Below, in pieces: positions 15,023 through 22,739 of a stretch of 22,739 nucleotides of DNA (position 1 is the first letter of the stretch; each line of letters starts with the position of its first letter). The notes beneath the pieces are model-generated. The model did not search any database and was not told the DNA's origin. It saw only the letters and a list, made by a program, of their open reading frames with translations. The stretch is from CAZILN01 sp964540005 (GTDB taxonomy: Bacteria; Bacteroidota; Bacteroidia; Bacteroidales; SM23-62): the NCBI GenBank assembly GCA_964540005.1, contig CAZILN010000324.1:1-22739 (forward strand), given 5' to 3'. A program made the translations under genes and the position numbers.

Positions 15023-16504
15023 TTATTTAAACATTATCTTCTTTGTCACCTCTTTGTTCTGTAACCGGACATTCATAAGGTAAAAGCCCGAAGGTATATC
15101 ATCGCGATCGAAACTGAATTCTGCAGCATTGATAGCCTCATCCCTGCGTACGAGCTGTCCCAGCATATTATACAGCTCAATACTGCGGATAGGATTGTCG
15201 GAACTGCTTTCTATAAATACGGTTGAAGTCACTGGATTGGGGAATATCCTCAGGTTTTCGGACTGAATGGCGCTTTCTGTGCCTACCGGGAATGTTTTGA
15301 GGTCCAGTGCGATGGCTGCCCTTGGACAAAAATAACCCATAATGGTATCAATAAAGGCCAGTGCCTTCTGCTTGGATGCATATGGATTGGCTTTTGAGCC
15401 AAAGCCAGTAGCCCCTAGAGTCGTATGATCCGTATTTACATCTGATGAATCATACCATGCCCATGGTTCCAGTCCGTCTGCTTTTCCGGGAAAAGGGAAA
15501 TATCCTTCATATGGGCTTCGGCTCTGAGCTTCCAGGGTATATGTATCATCAAACCCGGCATCGACAAATGCCTGGTTGATGTTCAGAAAGTTTGCATACC
15601 TGGTAAGATCTTGGCTTCCGCTTACCTCAACAATGGGCGTACCTGTAGCAAGTACAATAACAACCTTAGTATCATAAGGTGTTGTTGCGTCATACAATCC
15701 ATGGAAAGCAATCACAGGTATGTCTCCATCCTCTATCCAGATGGTATCTCCTATGGCTCCTCCCAAATTCAGCACCAGGTGAATGTCCGAAGTGTGTCCG
15801 GGATTGCTGTAATTGTTATACCCCGGGGTTCCTCCTTCGCCATTAAAACCACCCCAGATTGCCTGGTTGATAAAAGAAGCACCCAATTCGTCCTGGAACT
15901 TGAACAGGTTAATTTCCGACTCCTTATCCAGGTAGCCTGCGGCCAGGGCAGTATATCCGCCCGAATTGGAACCGCCAACGGTAATTTTCATGGTATCTAT
16001 CTTGTAAATATTGTCACCATAAGCATCTGCTTTAAAGTACCTTACACAGGCGCGGGCATCCTGGGCCGAGCGGTACACAGCAGTCATAATCGTTCCGGCT
16101 CTGTCATCCTGTTTTTCAGCCATGGGGTTCCATCCAAGCCTGTATTCCATAGAGACTGCCACCCATCCTCTTCTGGCAAATTGTGTACACATTTCTACCA
16201 TGCAGCTATCCACCTTGTTACCAAATGGCAAAGTATTTATTCCTTTGGGAAGATAACTGCCTGCATGGGCCAATATGATCAATGGACGCATTTCTTCAGG
16301 ATCTCCATCAGGTGTATAAACATCCATCAGCAGATCTTGGAGAACCGGCACCCCGGTCATGACCGAATAGTTCTCACCGTACTTGACGTTCTCTTCTACC
16401 GTAACATCGGTGAAGACTTCTTCAAGATACCGGTTCTGGGCACTGGATTGAATAGTAATCAAACCAATGGCGACAATAAGACAGGAATGTAGAATTCTCT
16501 TCAT
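15023..16504 (-). CDS. Secreted alpha/beta-hydrolase (esterase-like) with T9SS type A sorting domain
   Basis: A 493-residue exported protein. It has a signal peptide (1 to about 22, ending SSAQ), an alpha/beta-hydrolase domain of the carboxylesterase/peptidase-like type (about 45-395) and a C-terminal T9SS type A sorting domain (about 418-493). The sorting domain is marked by IFPNPVTSTVFIES, IELYNMLGQLV and the final KKIMFK. The oxyanion-type LAHAGSY is at 78-84, the strand WVAVSMEYRLG at 114-124, and the acid-turn motif FHGLYDATTPY at 267-277 with Asp272; His360 is a possible catalytic His. The nucleophile elbow reads VGGSNSGGY, with Asn180 at the position where relatives of the GGSSAGG pattern have Ser. 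The enzyme may therefore be inactive or use a shifted Ser. It probably sits on the cell surface. The gene lies between a TonB receptor and a small membrane protein on the same strand. Confidence 0.88.
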   Translation of the reverse strand: MKRILHSCLIVAIGLITIQSSAQNRYLEEVFTDVTVEENVKYGENYSVMTGVPVLQDLLMDVYTPDGDPEEMRPLIILAHAGSYLPKGINTLPFGNKVDSCMVEMCTQFARRGWVAVSMEYRLGWNPMAEKQDDRAGTIMTAVYRSAQDARACVRYFKADAYGDNIYKIDTMKITVGGSNSGGYTALAAGYLDKESEINLFKFQDELGASFINQAIWGGFNGEGGTPGYNNYSNPGHTSDIHLVLNLGGAIGDTIWIEDGDIPVIAFHGLYDATTPYDTKVVIVLATGTPIVEVSGSQDLTRYANFLNINQAFVDAGFDDTYTLEAQSRSPYEGYFPFPGKADGLEPWAWYDSSDVNTDHTTLGATGFGSKANPYASKQKALAFIDTIMGYFCPRAAIALDLKTFPVGTESAIQSENLRIFPNPVTSTVFIESSSDNPIRSIELYNMLGQLVRRDEAINAAEFSFDRDDIPSGFYLMNVRLQNKEVTKKIMFK

Positions 16505-16560
16505 AGCATCAGTATTAAGTTTTGTAGCTTATTGAGTCCTGTTACATCGGGTCCTGTAAA

Positions 16561-16568
16561 CAAATGTA
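16561..16568 (-). promoter_or_regulatory. Candidate -7 promoter element for the T9SS hydrolase gene
   Basis: TACATTTG on the minus strand matches the Bacteroidota -7 consensus TAnnTTTG perfectly, in an A/T-rich 100-base gap. It lies about 55 bases before the hydrolase ATG, giving a leader of about 50 bases. No clear TTTG -33 element is present. If real, the hydrolase and the small membrane gene can be expressed apart from the upstream receptor. Confidence 0.45.
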
Positions 16569-16604
16569 TTAAAATTATGTTATAAAGCATTTATAAAATC
16601 AGTA

Positions 16605-19448
16605 TTAAAATATGCCTTTATCCAGTTCCACCAGTACGCTGAAGTAGGCCAGTCTCCCAATGAATGGCCCCCCATAGGTTTGATACACCCTGTTGTTAAG
16701 TAGATTCGAAGCACCTGCCTTAAATGTAGTGTGGATTTTAGGCACCCTGTAATTCACCTGTGCATCCATCATGCCGTAAGCCGGTATATTACCGGTAAAC
16801 TGAGGCGAGCCCTCAAACAGGAAGCCCTGCTGCCATTTATAATTCACATAAAATCCACAATTCTTCAGGTATATTACAGGAAGCCGCTCCGATATCCGGT
16901 TCATGAGATTGATCTGTGCCAGAATATCCCTTCCTGATATACCGATATTGAATTTGTTTTCCGGTGTATTAAATGCAGGAATGATTGGATCATCCGATCC
17001 TCGCCTGTCAAGCCGGTTGAAGGAATAATTACCGATCAGCGAATAGTATTTTCTGAATAAATAATTGAGTCCTATGCTGAATCCCTGGGTGGTCACAATA
17101 TCGGGTGAATTGGCTGAAACCCTGTAAAACTGTGTACTTCTGATAATACCGGTACCCGGATCAAATCCCAGTGTTGATCCCAGTTTGAAGCCCAGGAAAT
17201 CCCGGTACACACTGAAATAATAACTGGCATCAATGAAGAGCTTGTTGAAAAGGGTACCCTTATAGCCCACTTCTATTGATTTAACTTTTTCGGGCATGAC
17301 TGGAGGAATATCGAACCATTCCAGTGTATCCCTGTTGAGCCGGCTGTAGTAATTTATAAGGGATGGTACCGTCACCAGGGAGTCAAATCCATTGATATTT
17401 CCAATCAGTATAGCCCGTCCCACATCATAGAAAAGATACTGGTCCTGCAGGGTGGGATTGCGGATAGCAGAAGAAAAAGAGATCCTGAAATAATTGTTAG
17501 CATCATACCGGTAAACAGCCGATGCAGCCGGTGAGAACAGGAAATCAAAATTCTTATTTTTATCCAGCCTGGCAGTCAGCGTTGCAATCAGGTCTCCGTC
17601 CATATATCTTTTTTCGATGCTTGTATAAAAACCATATTCATAATTAGTAATTACCACACTTCCCGTATCACTGAATATTGTACCCGATGACCTGGGAGTG
17701 TACATTCTGTAACTGCCTCCAAGCACTATATCTGCAATTTCTTCGGTAATCTTATACTCCCCATGGATATGGGTCAGGGATGATTTGTCTTTGAACCCGG
17801 ATCCTCCTTCGAGAAACCTGGCACTGGTGGTTATTTTTTTAAATGTAGTATCAAATGCCTCGGTACCGGGGGTAAGGAATGGAGAGCTCCCGGTAAAGGT
17901 GTAACCCGGACCGTCAGCAAACTGCCTGGTATCGGCATGCCATTTATTGAGGGAGTCGATGTATTGCGTCATGACCAGGTTTGCCCCGTCATAATCATAT
18001 GGATTCTGCAGGGGAGGAAAGCCCGGCAGGGCCCTGACCTTGTCCCTGTAATTCCTGAGCCAGTAGGTACTGTAATCATTCCTCCAGACTTGCTTATCCT
18101 TGGCTGCATCCTGAAGCAACAGGGCTGTAAATACTGCATCATAGGAGTTTCCTGCATTTTCATGAGTGGAATAGGCCCTGATAAAGAATTTACCCGGCCT
18201 GCTAAGTTCAACTTTATGCTGCTGGAAAAGGATATCCTTGAGGCTGTACCGGTTATCCCCCTGGTATACAGTAGTACCGGATCCCAGGAAATAGGAATAC
18301 TGCGCCACCAGGTCCGGGGCCAGTTTGTAAAATACAGAACTTCCCAATTTAATGTTCCGGCTGTCATAATCCACTATGTCCTTTTCATTATACCCTGTCC
18401 GGTAATAGATCCCCAATCCGGGTTGATTCCTCTGACCATACAAATCCGAATAATTATTCTCACCGGCGGTCAGGTTCTCATCCCCGTATATATTAACGGC
18501 ATCATAGCCACCCGGATTGGAGGAAGGCACCTGGGATTGTTCAGTGGCTGCAAGATTGGTAGCCTCCCAGTCATCCGCCCTCATAAAAGATAAATTCATC
18601 TTAAGCGCGAGTTTATCCTTATCCTGCCTGTTCGTGAACGCCCTGGCATACCGGAAAATCCCTTCCATGAAATTCCTTTCCCCGGCCTTTGCAGATACTA
18701 CCAGACCCTGGTGTAGAAATGGGTCCTTGGTGGTCATTTTGATGACCCCGTTAAAAGCATTCGGACCGTACATGGCCGTGCTTGCACCGGCAATGATCTC
18801 CACCCTCTGCAGGTCCATCTCAGAAGCTCCAAGGAAATTCCCCAGCGAAAAGTTGAGTCCGGGTGCCTGGTTATCCACCCCGTCGATGATCTGCAGGGAT
18901 CTTACTGGCCTGGTACTGTTGAACCCTCTTGTATTGATGATCTTGAATCCTATGCTTGCCGCTGTCAGGTCGACCCCCTTGAGCGTACCTAATCCGTCAT
19001 AGAAGCTAATTGCAGGGGTTTCCCTGATAGCTATAATATCCATCGACTCCACCGTTAAGGGTGATTCCTTTTGCTTTTCCAACAGCCGGCTTCCTGTAAC
19101 TTCAACAATATCAATAAGATATGCATCGGGTTCTAATTTGATATTAAAATCCTGCCTGGCGGATTCAATAATAAATTCCTGTGAGAGGTATCCTACATAT
19201 GAAATCACCACGGTGAAAGGGACCGGTTCCCGGGTAGTAAATTCAAACTTGCCTTTTGCGTTGGTAACGGCCCCGGCAGTAGTCTCTTTCAAGACAATAG
19301 TGGCCCCCACCAGCAGCTCCCCGGTTTCCTTATCACTTATAACTCCTGATAAGGTAAGCTGGGCATCGACACGGGATGACAATCCCATCAATAATGTTGC
19401 CAGGAACAGGGGGAGAAATATTATTCTAAGCCTTCCTTTTCGAATCAT
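16605..19448 (-). CDS. TonB-dependent outer membrane receptor with carboxypeptidase-regulatory-like domain
   Basis: A 947-residue outer-membrane transporter powered by TonB/ExbBD. It has a signal peptide (1 to about 30, ending RVDAQ), a CarboxypepD_reg-like Ig domain (about 31-115, LSGVISDKETGELLVGATI and SYVGYLSQE), a TonB-box-like IVEVTGSR, a plug domain (about 120-245) with the typical VEIIAGASTAMYGPNAFNGVI, and a long beta-barrel rich in alternating aromatic strands. It ends in Phe (LDKGIF), the usual barrel-assembly signal. There is no SusD partner next to it, so it is not a classical polysaccharide-utilisation pair. The substrate is unknown. I used the ATG at 19448, which starts directly at the signal peptide; an in-frame GTG at 19478 would add ten residues. 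The downstream hydrolase gene is on the same strand after 100 bases. Confidence 0.93.
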   Translation of the reverse strand: MIRKGRLRIIFLPLFLATLLMGLSSRVDAQLTLSGVISDKETGELLVGATIVLKETTAGAVTNAKGKFEFTTREPVPFTVVISYVGYLSQEFIIESARQDFNIKLEPDAYLIDIVEVTGSRLLEKQKESPLTVESMDIIAIRETPAISFYDGLGTLKGVDLTAASIGFKIINTRGFNSTRPVRSLQIIDGVDNQAPGLNFSLGNFLGASEMDLQRVEIIAGASTAMYGPNAFNGVIKMTTKDPFLHQGLVVSAKAGERNFMEGIFRYARAFTNRQDKDKLALKMNLSFMRADDWEATNLAATEQSQVPSSNPGGYDAVNIYGDENLTAGENNYSDLYGQRNQPGLGIYYRTGYNEKDIVDYDSRNIKLGSSVFYKLAPDLVAQYSYFLGSGTTVYQGDNRYSLKDILFQQHKVELSRPGKFFIRAYSTHENAGNSYDAVFTALLLQDAAKDKQVWRNDYSTYWLRNYRDKVRALPGFPPLQNPYDYDGANLVMTQYIDSLNKWHADTRQFADGPGYTFTGSSPFLTPGTEAFDTTFKKITTSARFLEGGSGFKDKSSLTHIHGEYKITEEIADIVLGGSYRMYTPRSSGTIFSDTGSVVITNYEYGFYTSIEKRYMDGDLIATLTARLDKNKNFDFLFSPAASAVYRYDANNYFRISFSSAIRNPTLQDQYLFYDVGRAILIGNINGFDSLVTVPSLINYYSRLNRDTLEWFDIPPVMPEKVKSIEVGYKGTLFNKLFIDASYYFSVYRDFLGFKLGSTLGFDPGTGIIRSTQFYRVSANSPDIVTTQGFSIGLNYLFRKYYSLIGNYSFNRLDRRGSDDPIIPAFNTPENKFNIGISGRDILAQINLMNRISERLPVIYLKNCGFYVNYKWQQGFLFEGSPQFTGNIPAYGMMDAQVNYRVPKIHTTFKAGASNLLNNRVYQTYGGPFIGRLAYFSVLVELDKGIF

Positions 19449-19624
19449 GTAAGATTTTATCTGTCCAGCTCTTTCCACTCCCCCTCCAGTTATGCCTAAG
19501 TAACTGTATAACTGAAGATTAAACCGAGGTTCTTACACTATTTACTGCCGGTTATTCGGAATAAATATAAAAATAAGTTTTAAACCCGGCATCAATGATG
19601 CATTTTATTACCCTTGAAATTTTG

Positions 19625-19632
19625 TACTTTTA
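19625..19632 (+). promoter_or_regulatory. Weak -7-like element upstream of the He_PIG T9SS gene
   Basis: TACTTTTA matches TAnnTTTG at seven of eight positions, about 47 bases before the ATG at 19679, inside a 230-base A/T-rich divergent region. A TTTT at 19603 is a poor -33 candidate. I see no other structured element in this region. Confidence 0.22.
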
Positions 19633-19678
19633 TATAGCATAAGCATGAAATGAGCTTTATAATTTAAAATCGCCGGCG

Positions 19679-20434
19679 ATGAGAAATAAATACCTTCTCA
19701 TGGTTTTCATTTGTGCCTGGATATTTTGTCTTAATAATGCTTTTAGCCAGTGCGTTCCTGATACTGTAAGCTGCAAAGACACATTAGAACCAGGAGAAAT
19801 ATGTCCGCGCATCCTGCCGGACGGGTATGAAGGCCAGGTATATAGTGAAGTGTTCACTGTGATCCCTCCCACAGTGGCTGTTATAGAAACAATCCCCCTT
19901 GAAATTGTTAAGATTGTGGTTACCGGTATTAATAACCTGCCTCCCGGACTGAGCTATGAGATGAATGCGGAAGAGTTTTATGCAGATACAGCTTATTGCA
20001 TCCTTGTTTCCGGGACACCTGAAACAGCAGGGACATACGATCTTGAAATCACTGTGTTGCCATATGTATACATTGCCCTTTTCGATTCGGTTCTGGCTGG
20101 TACTCCAGTTGTTGATGACACCTCGCTGACAATTACCATACAAGCAGCAATAGGATTAAATGAATTACCCCGGACAGACCTGTTCGTCACTTGCGGGCCC
20201 AATCCTTTCAGGCATACCACTTCGATCAGTATCAATTCCCGGCGCAGTGAAACCGCAGAGCTCTGTATTTATAACCTGCTGGGTAAAATGGTTTCCAAGG
20301 AAAAACTCATCCTGTCTCCCGGCAGGAACAACTTTGATTTTGACGGTTCTGATCTTATCGGGGGAGCATACCTTTACAGGGTTTCAGCAACATCCGCTAC
20401 ATATACTGAACGCCTGATAAAGCTAAAGGAATAA
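19679..20434 (+). CDS. Small T9SS cargo protein with putative Ig-like (He_PIG) domain
   Basis: A 251-residue secreted protein. It has a signal peptide (1 to about 24, ending AFSQ), a cysteine-containing segment (Cys25, Cys32, Cys42) with ICPRILPDGYEGQVYSEVF, a putative Ig domain of the He_PIG type (about 60-128) with NLPPGLSYE and VSGTPETAGTYDLEITV, and a T9SS type A sorting domain (about 165-251) marked by CGPNPFRHTTSISI, LCIYNLLGKMV and the terminal ERLIKLKE. No enzyme domain is present, so it is probably a surface adhesion or structural protein. It sits between two TonB receptor genes, divergent from the first and convergent with the second across 41 bases. Export through T9SS implies that the secretion machinery is encoded elsewhere in this genome. 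Confidence 0.85.
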   Translation: MRNKYLLMVFICAWIFCLNNAFSQCVPDTVSCKDTLEPGEICPRILPDGYEGQVYSEVFTVIPPTVAVIETIPLEIVKIVVTGINNLPPGLSYEMNAEEFYADTAYCILVSGTPETAGTYDLEITVLPYVYIALFDSVLAGTPVVDDTSLTITIQAAIGLNELPRTDLFVTCGPNPFRHTTSISINSRRSETAELCIYNLLGKMVSKEKLILSPGRNNFDFDGSDLIGGAYLYRVSATSATYTERLIKLKE

Positions 20435-20475
20435 GTTTAGCTATAATTAGTTCAGCCCTCCCCTGATATCCCGCA

Positions 20476-22739
20476 TTAAAACTTAAATGACAGCTGAAGG
20501 GCAATATTTCTTGGGGGCCTGATATCACCGGGCCTGCCGGTATACTCTTTATTCAACAGGTTTTTTGCCACCAGTCCCAGGTTCATAAATGCTGCTACAT
20601 CATATAACAGCCTCGCATTCATGACGATATATCCCTTATTATGAGATTCCCAGTATGAGGGGAATCCGGGCAGTATCAATTCACCGAAGAGAGGATCAAG
20701 GAAGACATCGTCAATGTTATCCATACGGCTATTCGAGATCAGGGTATAACCAAGGGTAAATCCGCGTAACTGCGTCTCTATATCAGCTTTCAGGGAATGC
20801 CTGTACCTGTATTTCAGAAATTCTTCCTGCCCGGGATCACCGGTCCCATCAACATTCATGTCAAGCGGGACTATATATGTATAACCGGCCATCAGGGTAA
20901 GTGGCAGGATATAGATCCTGCCCTCCCCGACTATGGTGGATTCAAATCCGGTTATCCTGGCATTACCTACATTCAGTGCCTTGAAACCTATATAATCGAA
21001 AGATGGTATGGACACCGAATCGGGCGTATAAATCCCGAAATTAAACTCTATCATCTCCCTGTAGCGGGTACGGAAGACCGCCAGGTCAATATATGCATTC
21101 CATTCGCTCAGCCTGATACCCTGCTTGATGCCAATCTCTGCGCTCCAGCCTTTTTCGGATTCAAGTCCAGGATTCGGGAATATGTTCATGGCACTGACAC
21201 TGGTAGCGGTAAATTTCTCCGCCACCGAGGGAAACCTGTAGCCCTGTCCGAAGGAAGCCCTCAGGTAAGTATGCTCCAATGCCTGGAAGTTAAGGCCTGT
21301 CCGTATGACCGGACTCGAATATTCAACCTGATTATTCAGGGTATAACGTTCAAATCGTATCCCGAACGATGCCTTCAGGCTTTGTACAGTCCTGAGATCA
21401 AGCTGCGAAAATACCGCCGAGTTAAAACTGCTGTGGTCCCCGTAGAGGTTGGCGTTTATCCCTGTCCATGTACCCGAAATACCTGAAGTAAAATCTGCTT
21501 TCACCCCAAATTTCCTGTAATACTTGTATTCCGTAAATACAAGGTCTGAGCGGCTGTCCTTATCCCCGGCGTCAGCGAAGGTGTTATCAATATGAAAGTA
21601 CCTGCTTTTCAGGCTGTGCTGTGATCCCTGGCTGCCATTCAGTATGACGTACGGATCTATGTTAAAACGGCTGCCTGTCAGGGCCGATACGGCAGCGGGG
21701 TTCTGGATATACGCCCCTGAATCGGCATTCTGCCACATAAGAAAATCCGTCTTGTCTGTCAGCATACCGTTCAGGTTCAGGCCATAGGATAAGCCTTTGA
21801 CCTTCCGGCTCCTGTAGTTTAGTTTCACGTTCTGCCTGATCTTTCGCTGGTTTTCATCCTTACGGTACCCCTGGTCCTGGAACAGCTGTCCCCCCACAGT
21901 TAGATCCAGCCTTCCCAATTTCCTGGCATGCATGAACTGAAGGCCGGTCCATAAGGGCTGTTTATCCCACCATACCATTTCCTCCCGTTCGGGATCTGAA
22001 TAGTAACCGATAAAAGAAGTCAGGCGGGTCTCTGGTTCAGATGAAGGATAGCCTGTCCTGATATGGAAAATCCCGTTAAGGGCCGAGGATCCGTACAGTA
22101 CGGATGAAGCCCCCTTGATAATCTCTATCTGTGCTATATTCTCAACCGGCAGGTAATCCCATTTAATATCCCCCACATCCCCCGACAGGATAGGTAAATC
22201 GTCTACCAGGACCATCACACGGCTGCCTGCCCCGTAACTGTAGCCACTTCCCCCGCGAATGCCCGGTTGTCCGTCCAGTATTTCCACACCGGGTGTTTCC
22301 CCGATGATACCCTCCAGCGAAGTGACGTTGTTATTGATAATACGCTGTGGCTTAATGATATCCATGGATACCATAACATCCGACAGGCTCTGCTCATACC
22401 TTCCCGCACTTACCACAACCTCATCCATGAGGGTTAGCGACCTTTTCATAAAGAAATTCAGCATGATGGTGTCACTGCCCTCCACCTGTATCGTTTTCTG
22501 CTGTGTCAGGTATCCTACATACCGGCATATCAATCCCACCTGTTCCCCACTGGTGTTTATCCGGTAGATCCCCTCCACATCTGAGACCGTACCTTTACCG
22601 TCATCAAGGATTACAGCTGCGCCAATGAGCGGTTCACGGCTTACAGAATCAGTTATGCTTCCTGATATTACAACCGTGCCCTGGCCCATGGCAACTAAGA
22701 CATGCAGTAGCATACACAGAAATAGCAGGTTTCTTCTCA
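20476..22739 (-). CDS. TonB-dependent outer membrane receptor with carboxypeptidase-regulatory-like domain (start codon cut by window edge)
   Basis: About 754 residues. An internal ATG at 22713 gives 745 residues, but the frame stays open to the edge and reads RRNLLFLC before that Met. The last two bases supply the TG of a start codon, so the true ATG most likely ends one base outside. With it, the N-terminus is a proper signal peptide ending near AMGQG. Next come a CarboxypepD_reg-like domain (ISGSITDSVSREPLIGAAV, CRYVGYLTQQK), a TonB-box-like DEVVVSAGR, a plug with GIRGGSGYSYGAGSRVMVLVDD and IEIIKGASSVLYGSSALNGI, and a beta-barrel ending in Phe (LQLSFKF). The plug resembles the BtuB/FepA class more than SusC, and no SusD is adjacent. 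The substrate (metal complex, cobalamin or peptide) cannot be told. Confidence 0.93.
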   Translation of the reverse strand, partial: RRNLLFLCMLLHVLVAMGQGTVVISGSITDSVSREPLIGAAVILDDGKGTVSDVEGIYRINTSGEQVGLICRYVGYLTQQKTIQVEGSDTIMLNFFMKRSLTLMDEVVVSAGRYEQSLSDVMVSMDIIKPQRIINNNVTSLEGIIGETPGVEILDGQPGIRGGSGYSYGAGSRVMVLVDDLPILSGDVGDIKWDYLPVENIAQIEIIKGASSVLYGSSALNGIFHIRTGYPSSEPETRLTSFIGYYSDPEREEMVWWDKQPLWTGLQFMHARKLGRLDLTVGGQLFQDQGYRKDENQRKIRQNVKLNYRSRKVKGLSYGLNLNGMLTDKTDFLMWQNADSGAYIQNPAAVSALTGSRFNIDPYVILNGSQGSQHSLKSRYFHIDNTFADAGDKDSRSDLVFTEYKYYRKFGVKADFTSGISGTWTGINANLYGDHSSFNSAVFSQLDLRTVQSLKASFGIRFERYTLNNQVEYSSPVIRTGLNFQALEHTYLRASFGQGYRFPSVAEKFTATSVSAMNIFPNPGLESEKGWSAEIGIKQGIRLSEWNAYIDLAVFRTRYREMIEFNFGIYTPDSVSIPSFDYIGFKALNVGNARITGFESTIVGEGRIYILPLTLMAGYTYIVPLDMNVDGTGDPGQEEFLKYRYRHSLKADIETQLRGFTLGYTLISNSRMDNIDDVFLDPLFGELILPGFPSYWESHNKGYIVMNARLLYDVAAFMNLGLVAKNLLNKEYTGRPGDIRPPRNIALQLSFKF

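Noticed and set aside
15611..16492. A 293-codon open frame on the plus strand opposite the T9SS hydrolase gene
   Set aside because: It is wholly antisense to a gene with clear signal peptide, hydrolase and sorting domains; its translation has no recognisable domain and is cysteine- and isoleucine-rich in the way of a shadow frame.
17937..18593. A 218-codon open frame opposite the first TonB receptor gene
   Set aside because: Antisense shadow of a well-supported beta-barrel; no domain, signal or ribosome site.
16605..20434. A polysaccharide-utilisation (SusC/SusD) locus
   Set aside because: No SusD-like lipoprotein, glycoside hydrolase or dedicated regulator is present beside the receptor.
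20797..21486. A 229-codon open frame opposite the second TonB receptor gene
   Set aside because: Antisense shadow with no recognisable protein features.

Overview
The window is chromosomal DNA from a member of the Bacteroidota, most likely an environmental Bacteroidia-type organism. Three things point there. Two large TonB-dependent receptors carry N-terminal carboxypeptidase-regulatory-like domains, two proteins end in type IX secretion (T9SS) type A sorting domains, and two upstream regions contain a perfect TAnnTTTG element, the -7 box of the Bacteroidota primary sigma factor. Genes are densely packed. I see no tRNA, rRNA, CRISPR array, insertion sequence or prophage, and no intergenic stretch exceeds 300 bases.

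Layout, left to right. (1) 1-606: 3' part of an aldehyde dehydrogenase. (2) 680-2858, minus strand: an orphan membrane sensor histidine kinase followed by aat (leucyl/phenylalanyl-tRNA-protein transferase), probably one transcript. (3) 2972-10556, all plus strand: an eight-helix MacB/FtsX-type ABC permease, an eIF-2B/sugar-phosphate-isomerase-fold protein whose start overlaps the permease stop, and then a cell-envelope block. That block holds two homologous PD40 beta-propeller proteins flanking a subtilisin-family lipoprotein and a CPBP intramembrane protease. (4) 10601-13512, minus strand: a compact three-gene phospho-signalling operon. Its order is YfiR-domain/SpoIIE phosphatase, SiaB-type kinase, SiaC-type (DUF1987) phosphoprotein. 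(5) 13685-14476, plus: a divergent DUF3108 envelope protein. (6) 14604-19448, minus: a TonB-dependent receptor, then a secreted alpha/beta-hydrolase with a T9SS tail, then a four-helix membrane protein. (7) 19679-20434, plus: a small He_PIG/Ig-like T9SS cargo protein. (8) 20476-22739, minus: a second TonB-dependent receptor whose start codon is cut by the right edge.

The most interesting element is the three-gene operon at 10601-13512. It matches the phosphatase/kinase/phosphoprotein core of the Pseudomonas SiaABCD partner switch. The phosphatase, however, has a YfiR-like periplasmic domain as its sensor, and no diguanylate cyclase lies beside it. YfiR and SiaABC belong to separate c-di-GMP control systems in Pseudomonas. 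Here the YfiR fold appears wired directly into a partner switch whose output is unknown. Two further points deserve a second look: the T9SS hydrolase has Asn where the nucleophilic Ser is expected, and the eIF-2B-fold protein lacks the isomerase Cys.
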